DNA of 52,602 nucleotides from RGIG2945 sp045540355 (GTDB lineage: Bacteria; Bacillota; Clostridia; Oscillospirales; Acutalibacteraceae), in NCBI GenBank assembly GCA_045540355.1, contig JAZQHB010000090.1, positions 1-52,602 of the forward strand. Reading direction: 5' to 3'. A program made the translations under genes and the position numbers. Under the pieces are notes generated by a model. The model was not told the DNA's origin. It made no database searches and was given only the letters and a program-made list of their open reading frames with translations. Position 1 is the stretch's first letter; each line of letters begins with the position of its first letter. Shown piece by piece: positions 32,478 through 40,868 of this stretch.

Positions 32478-32663
32478 TTACCAGCTTGCTTTTCTTACAC
32501 CGGGGATCTGACCCGCATGAGCGAGCTCTCTGAAGCAGATACGACATACTCCGTATTTACGAAGATATGCATGCGGCCTGCCACAGATTTTGCATCTGTT
32601 GTACTGTCTTGTTGAATACTTTGCAGGTCTTGCCTGCTTAACTTTCATCGCTGTTTTAGCCAC
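32478..32663 (-). CDS. rpsZ: 30S ribosomal protein S14, zinc form
   Basis: 61 aa short type Z: AKTAMKVKQARPAKYSTRQY, then CKICGRPHAYLRKYGVCRIC with the two CxxC zinc pairs, ending IPGVRKASW. Zinc-dependent paralogue type. Confidence 0.97.
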   Translation of the reverse strand: MAKTAMKVKQARPAKYSTRQYNRCKICGRPHAYLRKYGVCRICFRELAHAGQIPGVRKASW

Positions 32664-32679
32664 AGTTATACCTCCTTAA

Positions 32680-33219
32680 TTACTTAGAAAACGGAGCGCC
32701 CATAAGTGTAAGCAGCTCTCTTGCTTCTTCGTCTGTTTTTGCTGTTGTGACAAAGCATAAATCCATGCCACGAACCTTGTCAATCTTATCATAATCGATT
32801 TCGGGGAAAATCAACTGCTCTTTGATACCCATTGAGTAGTTACCCTTACCGTCGAATGAATCGGGATTGATACCTCTGAAATCTCGAACTCTCGGAAGTG
32901 CGATGTTGAAGAATCTATCAAGGAATTCATACATTCTGTCGCCTCTGAGTGTTACTTTTGCACCGATTGTCATGCCTTCACGGAGCTTGAAGTTAGCAAC
33001 TGACTTTCTCGCTTTGCAAAGTACGGGCTTCTGACCTGTAATCTGCATAAGGTCTGATACAACTGCATCAAGTACCTTCGGGTTGTCACGAGCTTCGCCG
33101 CAACCAACATTGATAACGATTTTGTCAAGCTTCGGGATCTGCATGACGCTCTTGTACTCAAACTTCTTCATGAGTGCAGGAGCAACTTCTTTTGCATAGA
33201 AATCTTTTAATCTTGCCAT
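32680..33219 (-). CDS. rplE: 50S ribosomal protein L5
   Basis: 179 aa: MQIPKLDKIVINVGCGEA, ITGQKPVLCKARKSVANFKL, RGDRMYEFLDRF and the SMGIKEQLIFPEIDYDKI signature. 5S rRNA and P-site contact. Confidence 0.98.
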   Translation of the reverse strand: MARLKDFYAKEVAPALMKKFEYKSVMQIPKLDKIVINVGCGEARDNPKVLDAVVSDLMQITGQKPVLCKARKSVANFKLREGMTIGAKVTLRGDRMYEFLDRFFNIALPRVRDFRGINPDSFDGKGNYSMGIKEQLIFPEIDYDKIDKVRGMDLCFVTTAKTDEEARELLTLMGAPFSK

Positions 33220-33237
33220 TTGTCATGTCCCTCCCTA

Positions 33238-33564
33238 TTATTCAAACTCTGCGTTACAATCGCTTTTTTTGCATGTACGCATCTTCTTACCCTTTGAATT
33301 TACTGTGCTGCCTGTTCTTGTCGGACGACCACACTTGGGGCAGATGAGCTGTACCTTGTCAGCATAGAGTGCACTTTCAGCTTTGATAAGTCCACCGGGT
33401 TCACCAACCTTACGGGGCTTAACATGCTTGGTTACGATGTTAACACCTTCAACGATAACTTTGTTCTCTTTGGGACTAACTGCTAAAACCTTGCCTCTTT
33501 TGCCGCGATATTTACCATTGATAACTACGACCTCATCACCGGTCTTTACATGAACTTTATTCAT
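33238..33564 (-). CDS. rplX: 50S ribosomal protein L24
   Basis: 108 aa with KOW motif: HVKTGDEVVVINGKYRGKRG and VEGVNIVTKHVKP; C-terminal CPKCGRPTRTG...CKKSDC zinc-like cluster. Assembly initiator. Confidence 0.97.
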   Translation of the reverse strand: MNKVHVKTGDEVVVINGKYRGKRGKVLAVSPKENKVIVEGVNIVTKHVKPRKVGEPGGLIKAESALYADKVQLICPKCGRPTRTGSTVNSKGKKMRTCKKSDCNAEFE

Positions 33565-33582
33565 CTCTTCTGCACCTCCCGA

Positions 33583-33951
33583 TTAAAGCACTTCCGGAGC
33601 GAGGCTGAGAATCTTAAGATAATCTTTTTCTCTCAACTCTCTTGCTACGGGTCCAAAGATACGAGTGCCTTTGGGATTTTTGTCTTCTTTAATAATTACG
33701 GCTGCATTTTCGTCGAAACGAATGTATGTGCCGTCTTCTCTGCGAAGGCCTTTAACAGATCTAACGATAACTGCTCTGACTACTTCGCCCTTTTTAACAA
33801 CGCCGCCGGGTGCAGCCTTCTTAACTGAAGCTACTACCACGTCGCCGATATTGGCATACCTCCTGCCGGTACCACCGAGTACGCGAATGCACATAAGCTC
33901 TTTTGCGCCCGTGTTATCGGCAACCTTGAGGTAACTCTGTTGCTGTATCAC
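33583..33951 (-). CDS. rplN: 50S ribosomal protein L14
   Basis: 122 aa: MIQQQSYLKVADNTGAKELM start, CIRVLGGTGRRYANIGDVVV and the C-terminal IFGPVARELREKDYLKILSL. Highly conserved, full length. Confidence 0.98.
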   Translation of the reverse strand: MIQQQSYLKVADNTGAKELMCIRVLGGTGRRYANIGDVVVASVKKAAPGGVVKKGEVVRAVIVRSVKGLRREDGTYIRFDENAAVIIKEDKNPKGTRIFGPVARELREKDYLKILSLAPEVL

Positions 33952-33981
33952 AGTGTTTGCCTCCTTACTTTCTTCACCAAA

Positions 33982-34239
33982 TTATTTGGCTTTCTCGATT
34001 ATTCTTACAAGACGCCATCTCTTATCCTTTGATAAGGGACGGGTTTCCATGATTTCAACACGGTCGCCGATTCCGCACTCATTAGCCTCGTCATGAGCCT
34101 TGATTTTAACTGTACGGTTAACGATCTTTTTGTAAAGCGGATGCTTTACTCTGTCTTTAACAGTAACAACGATGGTTTTGTCCATCTTGTCGCTGGTAAC
34201 CATGCCGACCTGAGTTTTTCTAAGGTTTCTTTCACTCAT
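33982..34239 (-). CDS. rpsQ: 30S ribosomal protein S17
   Basis: 85 aa OB-fold: KTQVGMVTSDKMDKTIVVTV, HDEANECGIGDRVEIMETRP, LSKDKRWRLV. Confidence 0.98.
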   Translation of the reverse strand: MSERNLRKTQVGMVTSDKMDKTIVVTVKDRVKHPLYKKIVNRTVKIKAHDEANECGIGDRVEIMETRPLSKDKRWRLVRIIEKAK

Positions 34240-34258
34240 TTAATTCTGCCTCCCTTTC

Positions 34259-34459
34259 TTACGCTTCAGCGTTAAGTTCGTTTTCGCGCTGAATTGTCTT
34301 AATTCTTGCGATGTCTTTCTTAACAGCCTTGATGCGCATCGGGTTATCGAGCTGGTTTATGGCTTGCTGGAAGCGCAGTTTAAACAGCTCATCTTTCAAC
34401 TCAAGAAGCTTAGCATCCAACTCTTTTGTTGACAGTTTTTTGATTTCACTGGCTTTCAT
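34259..34459 (-). CDS. rpmC: 50S ribosomal protein L29
   Basis: 66 aa helical hairpin: MKASEIKKLSTKELDAKLLE and KDELFKLRFQQAINQLDNP. The start overlaps the rplP stop by 1 nt (TAATG), so it is coupled. Confidence 0.97.
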   Translation of the reverse strand: MKASEIKKLSTKELDAKLLELKDELFKLRFQQAINQLDNPMRIKAVKKDIARIKTIQRENELNAEA

Positions 34460-34884
34460 TATTGCTCACCACCCGTTTCTTCCTTAGTTACAAATTTACA
34501 TTTGATGGGCAACTTATTAGCTGCAAGACGCATAGCTTCTCTTGCAAGTGCCTCATCAACGCCGGCAATTTCAAACATTACTCTGCCCGGCTTAACTACT
34601 GCTACCCAGTATTCCGGAGAACCTTTACCTGAACCCATTCGAGTTTCAGCAGGTTTCTCTGTGATCGGCTTATCCGGGAATATCTTAATCCATACCTTAC
34701 CGCCACGCTTAATATGACGAGTCATAGCGATACGGGCTGCCTCAATGTGGTTTGATTTAATCCAAGCGGGTTCAAGTGCTACAAGACCGAAGTCACCGTA
34801 GTTAACTTTTGTACCTCTGGTTGCGTTACCCTTGATGACACCTCTCTGCGGTTTACGGTATTTAACGCGTTTAGGTAATAACAT
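34459..34884 (-). CDS. rplP: 50S ribosomal protein L16
   Basis: 141 aa: MLLPKRVKYRKPQRGVIKGN, RHIKRGGKVWIKIFPDKPIT, RMGSGKGSPEYWVAVVKPGR. Coupled by 1-nt overlaps to rpsC upstream and rpmC downstream. Confidence 0.98.
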   Translation of the reverse strand: MLLPKRVKYRKPQRGVIKGNATRGTKVNYGDFGLVALEPAWIKSNHIEAARIAMTRHIKRGGKVWIKIFPDKPITEKPAETRMGSGKGSPEYWVAVVKPGRVMFEIAGVDEALAREAMRLAANKLPIKCKFVTKEETGGEQ

Positions 34885-35555
34885 TAGCGTGCTCCCCCTT
34901 CCTTGCGAGGTCTGCGGCTATCGTGGAGGACTTCGCCTCTGTAAATCCATACTTTAACGCCGATACGACCATAAGTTGTGTCTGCTTCAGCAAAACCGTA
35001 GTCGATGTCTGCTCTGATAGTCTGCAGCGGGATTGTTCCCTCATGATAATGTTCAGTACGAGCGATTTCAGCACCGCCTAATCGTCCTGATACCTGTGTT
35101 TTGATACCTTTTGCTCCAAGCTTCATTGTTCTGCCGATTGCCTGCTTCAAAGCTCTTCTGAACGATACACGCTTTTCAAGCTGTAAAGCAATACCCTCTG
35201 CAACGAGCTGTGCATTCAAGTCAGGCTGTTTTACTTCAACGATGTTGATGAAAACTTCCTTTTCTGTACCGAGCTTCTTCTGGCAAGTTGCCTTAAGCTT
35301 CTCGATTTCAGAACCGCCGCGGCCGATTACCATGCCGGGCTTTGCACAGTGAATATTGATGCGTACGCGCTTTGCGTCGCGTTCAATCTCTACCTTCGGT
35401 ACACCGGCAGGAGCTAATGTCTTAAGGAGATACTCGCGAAGTTCATAGTCTTCAACCAATGTGTTGCCGAAGTCCTTTTTATCAGCGAACCAACGAGATT
35501 CCCAGTTCTTGATAACACCGATTCTTAAACCGGTGGGGTTAATTTTCTGGCCCAT
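34884..35555 (-). CDS. rpsC: 30S ribosomal protein S3
   Basis: 223 aa: MGQKINPTGLRIGVIKNWES, KH domain with CAKPGMVIGRGGSEIEKLK, and the C-terminal RLGGAEIARTEHYHEGTIPL / YGRIGVKVWIYRGEVL block. Part of the mRNA entry helicase. Confidence 0.98.
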   Translation of the reverse strand: MGQKINPTGLRIGVIKNWESRWFADKKDFGNTLVEDYELREYLLKTLAPAGVPKVEIERDAKRVRINIHCAKPGMVIGRGGSEIEKLKATCQKKLGTEKEVFINIVEVKQPDLNAQLVAEGIALQLEKRVSFRRALKQAIGRTMKLGAKGIKTQVSGRLGGAEIARTEHYHEGTIPLQTIRADIDYGFAEADTTYGRIGVKVWIYRGEVLHDSRRPRKEGGAR

Positions 35556-35575
35556 TATTTATCCTCCTCCTTGCC

Positions 35576-35911
35576 TTATTCCATTTCCTTGAGTACAAGG
35601 GTGATGTGCGATGTCTTTTTGTTTATACGGAACGCACGACCTTGTGCTCTGGGTCTTATACGCTTAAGAGTCGGACCCTGGTCTACCTGGCAAGATGCAA
35701 CATAAAGTTTAGAAACATCCATATTGTGGTTGTTTTCTGCATTTGCCATTGCTGACTTCAACAACTTCATAAGCGGTTCACACGCGGCCTTCGGCGTGTG
35801 CTTGAGAATTGCCATAGCCTTATTTGCAGGCTGATTGCGGATTAAGTCCAATACGATCTGCACCTTTCTGGGCGCAATACGAACAAATGTTACCTTGGCC
35901 TTAGATTCCAT
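35576..35911 (-). CDS. rplV: 50S ribosomal protein L22
   Basis: 111 aa: KVTFVRIAPRKVQIVLDLIR and the tunnel-lining loop GPTLKRIRPRAQGRAFRINK. Full length. Confidence 0.98.
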   Translation of the reverse strand: MESKAKVTFVRIAPRKVQIVLDLIRNQPANKAMAILKHTPKAACEPLMKLLKSAMANAENNHNMDVSKLYVASCQVDQGPTLKRIRPRAQGRAFRINKKTSHITLVLKEME

Positions 35912-35934
35912 TGTTTACACACTCCTTTCGACCT

Positions 35935-36213
35935 TTATTTTGAATTAGATGTTTTTGAACCTGCATGACCTCTGAAGGTTCTTGTAGGTGCGAATTCACC
36001 GAGTTTATGTCCGACCATATCTTCTGTTACATATACGGGAACATGCTTGCGTCCGTCATGAACTGCGAATGTATGACCAACAAAATCCGGGAAGATTGTG
36101 GAGCTGCGGCTCCATGTCTTCAAGACGATTTTCTCGCCTGTTTCATTCATTTTTAAAACTCTTTCGTACAACTTAGGCTGTACATAGAATCCTTTTTTTG
36201 TACTTCTGCTCAT
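35935..36213 (-). CDS. rpsS: 30S ribosomal protein S19
   Basis: 92 aa: SRSTKKGFYVQPKL, TWSRSSTIFPDFVGHTFAVH, GHKLGEFAPTRTFRGHAG. Pairs with S13 in the head. Confidence 0.98.
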   Translation of the reverse strand: MSRSTKKGFYVQPKLYERVLKMNETGEKIVLKTWSRSSTIFPDFVGHTFAVHDGRKHVPVYVTEDMVGHKLGEFAPTRTFRGHAGSKTSNSK

Positions 36214-36236
36214 TATTCTTAGCTCCTTTCTCGACC

Positions 36237-37070
36237 TTATTTGTCGTTACGACGCTTAATAATAAGCTTGTCAGATGCCTTTTTATGAGCTCTGGTCTTG
36301 TAACCGAGTGCCGGTTTACCCCAAGGAGTAACAGGACCTGAACGACCGATAGGTGCTTTACCTTCACCACCACCGTGGGGATGGTCGCACGGGTTCATAA
36401 CAGAACCTCTGACTGTCGGACGCCAACCCATGTGGCGTTTTCTACCTGCCTTACCGATTTTAACATTTTCGTAATCGGCATTACCTACCTGGCCAACTGT
36501 AGCCATACACTGTGCAGGAACATTTCTGAGCTCGCCTGAGGGCAATCTGAGAAGAGCGTAAACGCCTTCCTTAGCCATAAGCTGTGCTGAGTTACCTGCT
36601 GCTCTTGCCAACTGTCCGCCTCTGCCGGGATAAAGCTCAACATTGTGAACAACTGTACCTGTGGGGATATTTTCAAGCGGTAATGCGTTACCGGGCTTGA
36701 TATCAGCTGTTTTGCTTGATGAAACTTTGTCGCCAACCTTAAGACCAACGGGAGCAAGGATATATCTCTTTTCACCGTCTTCATACTGAACGAGTGCAAT
36801 ATGTGCTGAACGGTTGGGGTCATACTCTAATGTGAGTACTGTTGCAGTGATGTCCATCTTATCTCTCTTGAAATCGATAACACGGTACTTTCTGCGGTTT
36901 CCGCCACCTCTGTGACGAACTGTGATTCTTCCGTAGCTGTTACGACCTGACTTCTTGTTAAGAGGCTCTAAGAGGCTTCTTTCAGGTGCGACCTTTGACA
37001 ACTCGGAGTAGTCTGTAACCGACATATTGCGTCTTGCGTTGCCTGTCGGCTTGTAAAACCTAATTGACAT
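36237..37070 (-). CDS. rplB: 50S ribosomal protein L2
   Basis: 277 aa: SIRFYKPTGNARRNMSVTDY, ITVRHRGGGNRRKYRVIDFK, MGWRPTVRGSVMNPCDHPHG with the conserved His near the peptidyl transferase centre. 88 nt separate it from rplW, the largest internal gap of the S10 part; no hairpin of note there. Confidence 0.98.
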   Translation of the reverse strand: MSIRFYKPTGNARRNMSVTDYSELSKVAPERSLLEPLNKKSGRNSYGRITVRHRGGGNRRKYRVIDFKRDKMDITATVLTLEYDPNRSAHIALVQYEDGEKRYILAPVGLKVGDKVSSSKTADIKPGNALPLENIPTGTVVHNVELYPGRGGQLARAAGNSAQLMAKEGVYALLRLPSGELRNVPAQCMATVGQVGNADYENVKIGKAGRKRHMGWRPTVRGSVMNPCDHPHGGGEGKAPIGRSGPVTPWGKPALGYKTRAHKKASDKLIIKRRNDK

Positions 37071-37158
37071 TTAATTCACACTCCTGTTAAGCGGCTTTGC
37101 GGAGCATGTCAACTCCATACTTTACCGCCGGAATTTTAATTGTTTTTAGTCTGCTGAC

Positions 37159-37455
37159 TTAAGCCATACCGTCAAAGAAATCGATTGTCTTTGACTTTTC
37201 TGTAAGTGTTACGATAGCCTTCTTCCAAGCTGCCGTATAACCTTCGCTTCTGCCCTGTCTTCTGAGCTGACCGCGAACATTCATTGTGTTAACCTTTGCA
37301 ACCTCAACTGAGAAAAGCTCTTCAACAGCTTTTTTAATCTCAATCTTGTTAGCATCTTTTGCTACTTCGAAAGTATACTTTTTAAGTTCGATACCTTCCA
37401 TTGAAGCTTCTGTGATGATAGGACGGAGGATAATATCCTGTGCTAATTTACTCAT
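37159..37455 (-). CDS. rplW: 50S ribosomal protein L23
   Basis: 98 aa: QDIILRPIITEASMEGIELK, KYTFEVAKDANKIEIKKAVE, VEVAKVNTMNVRGQLRRQGR. SRP/trigger-factor docking site at the tunnel exit. Start overlaps rplD by 1 nt. Confidence 0.97.
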   Translation of the reverse strand: MSKLAQDIILRPIITEASMEGIELKKYTFEVAKDANKIEIKKAVEELFSVEVAKVNTMNVRGQLRRQGRSEGYTAAWKKAIVTLTEKSKTIDFFDGMA

Positions 37456-38078
37456 TATGCATATACCTCCTCAATCTTTGCCACTGCATCCTCAAGTACG
37501 ATAATTGTATCGCTGTTGAGAATATCGTAAACATTAAGTGTGCTTACGAGTGTTGTCTTAACACCTGCAATGTTTCTTGCACTTCTGTAAATGATGTCAT
37601 CCTTTTCGGGGAGAACAATCAAAACTTTCTTGCCTGTTTCAAGTGCTGACAATACTTTAACAATTTCTTTAGTTTTGATAGCATCAAGAGCTAAGCCTCT
37701 CAATACGATCAATTCTTCTGCTGCTACCTTGCTTGAAAGTGCTGACTTCATAGCAAGTCTTCTGACTTTCTTGTTTATTGAAAATCCATAGCTGCGAGGT
37801 TTCGGGCCGTGAGCGATACCGCCGTGTGTCCACTGGGGTGAACGGGTTGAACCCTGTCTTGCTCTACCTGAACCCTTCTGTCTCCAAGGCTTCTTTCCTC
37901 CGCCGCTTACTTCTGAGCGTGTGCGGGTGGACTGAGTGCCCTGACGCTGGTTAGCCAAATAATTGACTACTACAAGATGCATTGCTGATACATTGGGAGT
38001 TATTCCGAATATACCTTCGGAAAGCTCTATATCAGAAACCTTCTTGCCTGATGTTTCGAATACTGATACGTTAGGCAT
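37455..38078 (-). CDS. rplD: 50S ribosomal protein L4
   Basis: 207 aa: VVNYLANQRQGTQSTRTRSE, GGGKKPWRQKGSGRARQGST, RSPQWTHGGIAHGPKPRSY. In E. coli L4 represses its operon through the S10 leader; a comparable role for the structured leader seen here is only a possibility. Confidence 0.98.
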   Translation of the reverse strand: MPNVSVFETSGKKVSDIELSEGIFGITPNVSAMHLVVVNYLANQRQGTQSTRTRSEVSGGGKKPWRQKGSGRARQGSTRSPQWTHGGIAHGPKPRSYGFSINKKVRRLAMKSALSSKVAAEELIVLRGLALDAIKTKEIVKVLSALETGKKVLIVLPEKDDIIYRSARNIAGVKTTLVSTLNVYDILNSDTIIVLEDAVAKIEEVYA

Positions 38079-38095
38079 TTATTACACTCCTTCCC

Positions 38096-38731
38096 TTACG
38101 CTTTTTTTACGCTGTCTTTGATTACAACAATGCCGCCCTTGGGACCGGGAATGGCACCCTTGATAGCGATAAGGTTGTTTTCTGCATCGATTTTAACAAC
38201 GCTCAAATTCTGGATTGTTACTCTCTCTGCACCTAAGTGACCTGCAAGTTTCTTTCCCTTGTAAACTCTTGACGGGTCTGAACAAGCACCCAATGAACCT
38301 GCGTGTCTTGCAACAGGACCTGTACCGTGGGATTCTTTAAGTCTGCTGAAGTTCCATCTTTTGATTGAACCTGCAGTACCTTTACCCTTGCTCTTGCCGA
38401 CAACATCAACGATGTCGCCAACTGCGAATGTGTCAGCTTTAAGAATGTCGCCGACATTCAAAGTATCGATGTCGTCCAATCTGAACTCCTTCAATACCTT
38501 CTTGGGAGCTACATCGCCTTTTGCAAAGTGACCCTTCATGGGCTTGTTTACACGATGAAGCTTCTGATCACCGAAGCCAACCTGAACTGCCTGATAGCCG
38601 TCGTTCTCGATTGTCTTCTTCTGGACTACGGGGCACGGACCTGCTTCAACTACTGTTACGGGAATTAAATTACCGTTTTCGTCGAAAATCTGAGTCATGC
38701 CGAGCTTTTTGCCGATAAGACCTTTTTTCAT
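38096..38731 (-). CDS. rplC: 50S ribosomal protein L3
   Basis: 211 aa: KKGLIGKKLGMTQIFDENGN, VVEAGPCPVVQKKT, GTAGSIKRWNFSRLKESHGT and HAGSLGACSDPSRVYKGKKL. Start ATG with GGAGG; 64 nt after rpsJ. Confidence 0.98.
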   Translation of the reverse strand: MKKGLIGKKLGMTQIFDENGNLIPVTVVEAGPCPVVQKKTIENDGYQAVQVGFGDQKLHRVNKPMKGHFAKGDVAPKKVLKEFRLDDIDTLNVGDILKADTFAVGDIVDVVGKSKGKGTAGSIKRWNFSRLKESHGTGPVARHAGSLGACSDPSRVYKGKKLAGHLGAERVTIQNLSVVKIDAENNLIAIKGAIPGPKGGIVVIKDSVKKA

Positions 38732-38795
38732 TTTATTTTCCTCCTTATAGGTTATTGGTTGGCTCTCGCCAACATGACCTGCGGCGTCGAGCTAA

Positions 38796-39107
38796 TTAAA
38801 GCTTGATTTCGATTTCAACGCCTGCGGGAAGCTCAAGACCTGTCAGAGCTTCAACGGTCTTGTTTGAAGGTCTGATAATGTCGATAAGCCTTTTGTGAGT
38901 TCTCTGCTCAAACTGTTCGCGGGAATCCTTGTACTTGTGAACAGCACGAAGGATTGTAACAACTTCCTTCTCTGTCGGGAGCGGTACGGGACCTGCTACC
39001 TGAGCGTTTGTACGCTTTGCTGTTTCAACGATTTTCTCCGCTGCTTTGTCTACGAGATTGTGATCGTAGCTCTTGAGCCGAATTCTGATTTTTCCTTTGA
39101 CTGCCAT
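38796..39107 (-). CDS. rpsJ: 30S ribosomal protein S10
   Basis: 103 aa: KIRIRLKSYDHNLVDKAAEK, GPVPLPTEKEVVTILRAVHK, REQFEQRTHKRLIDI. First gene of the 32-gene operon, preceded by AAGGAGG and a leader of about 290 nt. No tuf or fusA upstream in this window. Confidence 0.98.
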   Translation of the reverse strand: MAVKGKIRIRLKSYDHNLVDKAAEKIVETAKRTNAQVAGPVPLPTEKEVVTILRAVHKYKDSREQFEQRTHKRLIDIIRPSNKTVEALTGLELPAGVEIEIKL

Positions 39108-39135
39108 GGTTACGCCTCCTTAAAATTTGGCGGGC

Positions 39136-39235
39136 ATTGTTTAAAAGCTATACTGTTCCGGGTGTGTCGTGATCCCCGTCTAAAAAATCCGGAAAAAATT
39201 ATTTCCGGTTCATAGGCAGTATTGCCCTAAACAAT
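39136..39235 (-). promoter_or_regulatory. structured leader of the S10 operon (long-range stem)
   Basis: Two complementary pairs enclose the terminator hairpin: 39136-39142 attgttt with 39229-39235 aaacaat, and 39150-39155 atactg with 39217-39222 cagtat. A competing pair gggca (39132-39136) / tgccc (39223-39227) also exists. This gives a closed outer helix with the terminator inside and an alternative conformation, as expected of an attenuator. Confidence 0.5.
39181..39208 (-). terminator. terminator-like hairpin in the S10 leader (attenuator)
   Basis: 7-bp stem ccggaaa/tttccgg (39189-39208) followed on the minus strand by ATTTTTTAG, located 73 nt upstream of rpsJ and after the promoter, so it could stop transcription before the operon. 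Confidence 0.7.
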
Positions 39236-39402
39236 CTCTCCCCCAAAAATCCGCAAAGGTACGGTAAATCGGGGTGCGAGAAATCTTCGCCCGGTTTAAA
39301 ATCGGACATACTCCGCAGAAATTTCCTACCGCGTGGGTAGCCACCTCCTGCATCAACGCACATCAAAACGCATACTCCACCAATACTAAAGCATGCTGAA
39401 GT

Positions 39403-39431
39403 ATGATACCATAAAAATACACATAATGCAA
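39403..39431 (-). promoter_or_regulatory. promoter of the ribosomal protein operon
   Basis: Minus strand TTGCAT (39431-39426), 17 nt, TATCAT (39408-39403), with an A/T-tract-rich region immediately upstream (39432-39472) that could act as UP element. Predicted leader about 290 nt. Confidence 0.75.
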
Positions 39432-39462
39432 GTGTTTTTTCAAAAAAAGTTAAAAAATTATC

Positions 39463-39512
39463 AAAAAAATTCGATACCCCGAATATCTTGTATTCCAAGA
39501 CATTCGAGGTAC
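39463..39512 (-). terminator. intrinsic terminator of the anchored protein gene
   Basis: gtacctcgaatgtcttg / caagatattcggggtatc stem with a T7 run on the minus strand, 20 nt after the stop at 39534. Confidence 0.75.
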
Positions 39513-39533
39513 TACAAATAGTATTAAATTATA

Positions 39534-40838
39534 TTAAAAATCCAGCGGTACGCTTATATTTGCTACCGTATTACCGTTTTTATCCGTTGCAACAAGCTCC
39601 ATATCATAGGTTTGGTTATCTTCATAGCTTATGCCGTCCAATTCAACTCCGCTTAACATGCAGGTGTGTGCATCTTTCACCGATACAAAGACTGCATATC
39701 CGTTCGTTATTTCAGCTCTCATTGAACTGATAGCTATTGAGGGGATTTCATAAGTTTCCGTTGCGGTGAGTATTCTTCCCGTGAATGCAACCTCTCCCCA
39801 ATCTTCAGTTGTCGGTATCATAACCTCGACATCGGTAAGATTGCGGAACATCTTTCCGCCGATAATCGGAATTTCTTCGCCGAAAGAAGCCGTTGCCGTC
39901 ACTCCGTCTGCCGATGTAAGGTTTACCGCCGTCGGTTCTGTTGCTCCCGACTGAGGTGTGCTTGTTGGTATGATGCCGGCTGATTTTATAAGCCTGATAT
40001 TGCTGCCGCTGTTTTTCAGCCCGAGAACTTTTATTCTGTTGCCTTCCGCATTTACGAAAAAACCGTCGGGAACATAAATATATATTGTTTTACCATCAGA
40101 GAAGCTTTCACTCGGATTTAAAATAGCAGTACGGAACGATTCAGCTATAACAATATCATTGTTGAAGCTGTGTTGATTTGTTTTATCAACATAGGCAATT
40201 ATGCTTTCGTTAGTATTGCCCGCCGTCGAAAAGCAAAGTTCATTTCCATATAAATCTGTAAGGCTGAGCTTCAGTACATAGTTGTCATAAGTTGCTCTCA
40301 TATATGCCTGTTCAACATCACTTACAAGCTTGCTTTCAAATCTGAGTATGAAGGTTACCGCTTTTGAAGCATTACCGTCGACCTTGAAGGTCCCCTCGTC
40401 AAAGAAAATCTTAACAGAACAAGCGGTATCAAATCTGATGAGCTTGTTCACCTTTTCAAAAATATCCTTATCATCAATATAAAGCTTAATACTGATATTG
40501 TCGTCGCTTTTTTCAACCTTTACGGTTTCCTCTGTCGGCTCAAGCTCAAACTTTTTGCTGTCAGAAAAATGTATTCTGATTCTGTCGGCTTTTTTATAAG
40601 TAAAAGAGTCAGGCTTTTCGCCGAAAGCTTCTGTAAAAGTTTTTTCATCAAGAATAAGCTTTATATGAGGTTTGTTCGAGCTTTGTGAAAAAAGTACTTC
40701 CTCGGGCGACAACTCAACCGATGAATAGCTTGAATCATCAACCTCTTTTTTGTTCTTAAAATATATGCCTGTTCCGACACCGACTACAATAGCCAAAACA
40801 ACGAATGCCGATATAACCGCCAAAAGTTTTTTGTTCAT
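39534..40838 (-). CDS. membrane-anchored extracellular protein, unknown
   Basis: 434 aa from ATG 40838 (GAGGAG upstream; an ATG at 40859 lies before that site). One TM segment at ~5-26 (LLAVISAFVVLAIVVGVGTGIYF), the remainder outside. Beta-strand-rich sequence with charged surface; segments include KPHIKLILDEKTFTEAFGEK and TTEDWGEVAFTGRILTATET. Two or three related Ig-like or beta-sandwich units are possible. No catalytic motif and no family recognised. Followed by a terminator; the phosphoesterase gene upstream ends 30 nt away, so probably co-transcribed. Confidence 0.75.
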   Translation of the reverse strand: MNKKLLAVISAFVVLAIVVGVGTGIYFKNKKEVDDSSYSSVELSPEEVLFSQSSNKPHIKLILDEKTFTEAFGEKPDSFTYKKADRIRIHFSDSKKFELEPTEETVKVEKSDDNISIKLYIDDKDIFEKVNKLIRFDTACSVKIFFDEGTFKVDGNASKAVTFILRFESKLVSDVEQAYMRATYDNYVLKLSLTDLYGNELCFSTAGNTNESIIAYVDKTNQHSFNNDIVIAESFRTAILNPSESFSDGKTIYIYVPDGFFVNAEGNRIKVLGLKNSGSNIRLIKSAGIIPTSTPQSGATEPTAVNLTSADGVTATASFGEEIPIIGGKMFRNLTDVEVMIPTTEDWGEVAFTGRILTATETYEIPSIAISSMRAEITNGYAVFVSVKDAHTCMLSGVELDGISYEDNQTYDMELVATDKNGNTVANISVPLDF

Positions 40839-40868
40839 ATTCCCGCTCCTCTTTTTCATTATAATATA

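Noticed and set aside
39199..39498. 99-aa minus-strand ORF upstream of rpsJ as a protein gene
   Set aside because: It spans the operon promoter and leader, so its 5' half cannot be on the S10 transcript. Only its last part is kept, as a speculative leader peptide.
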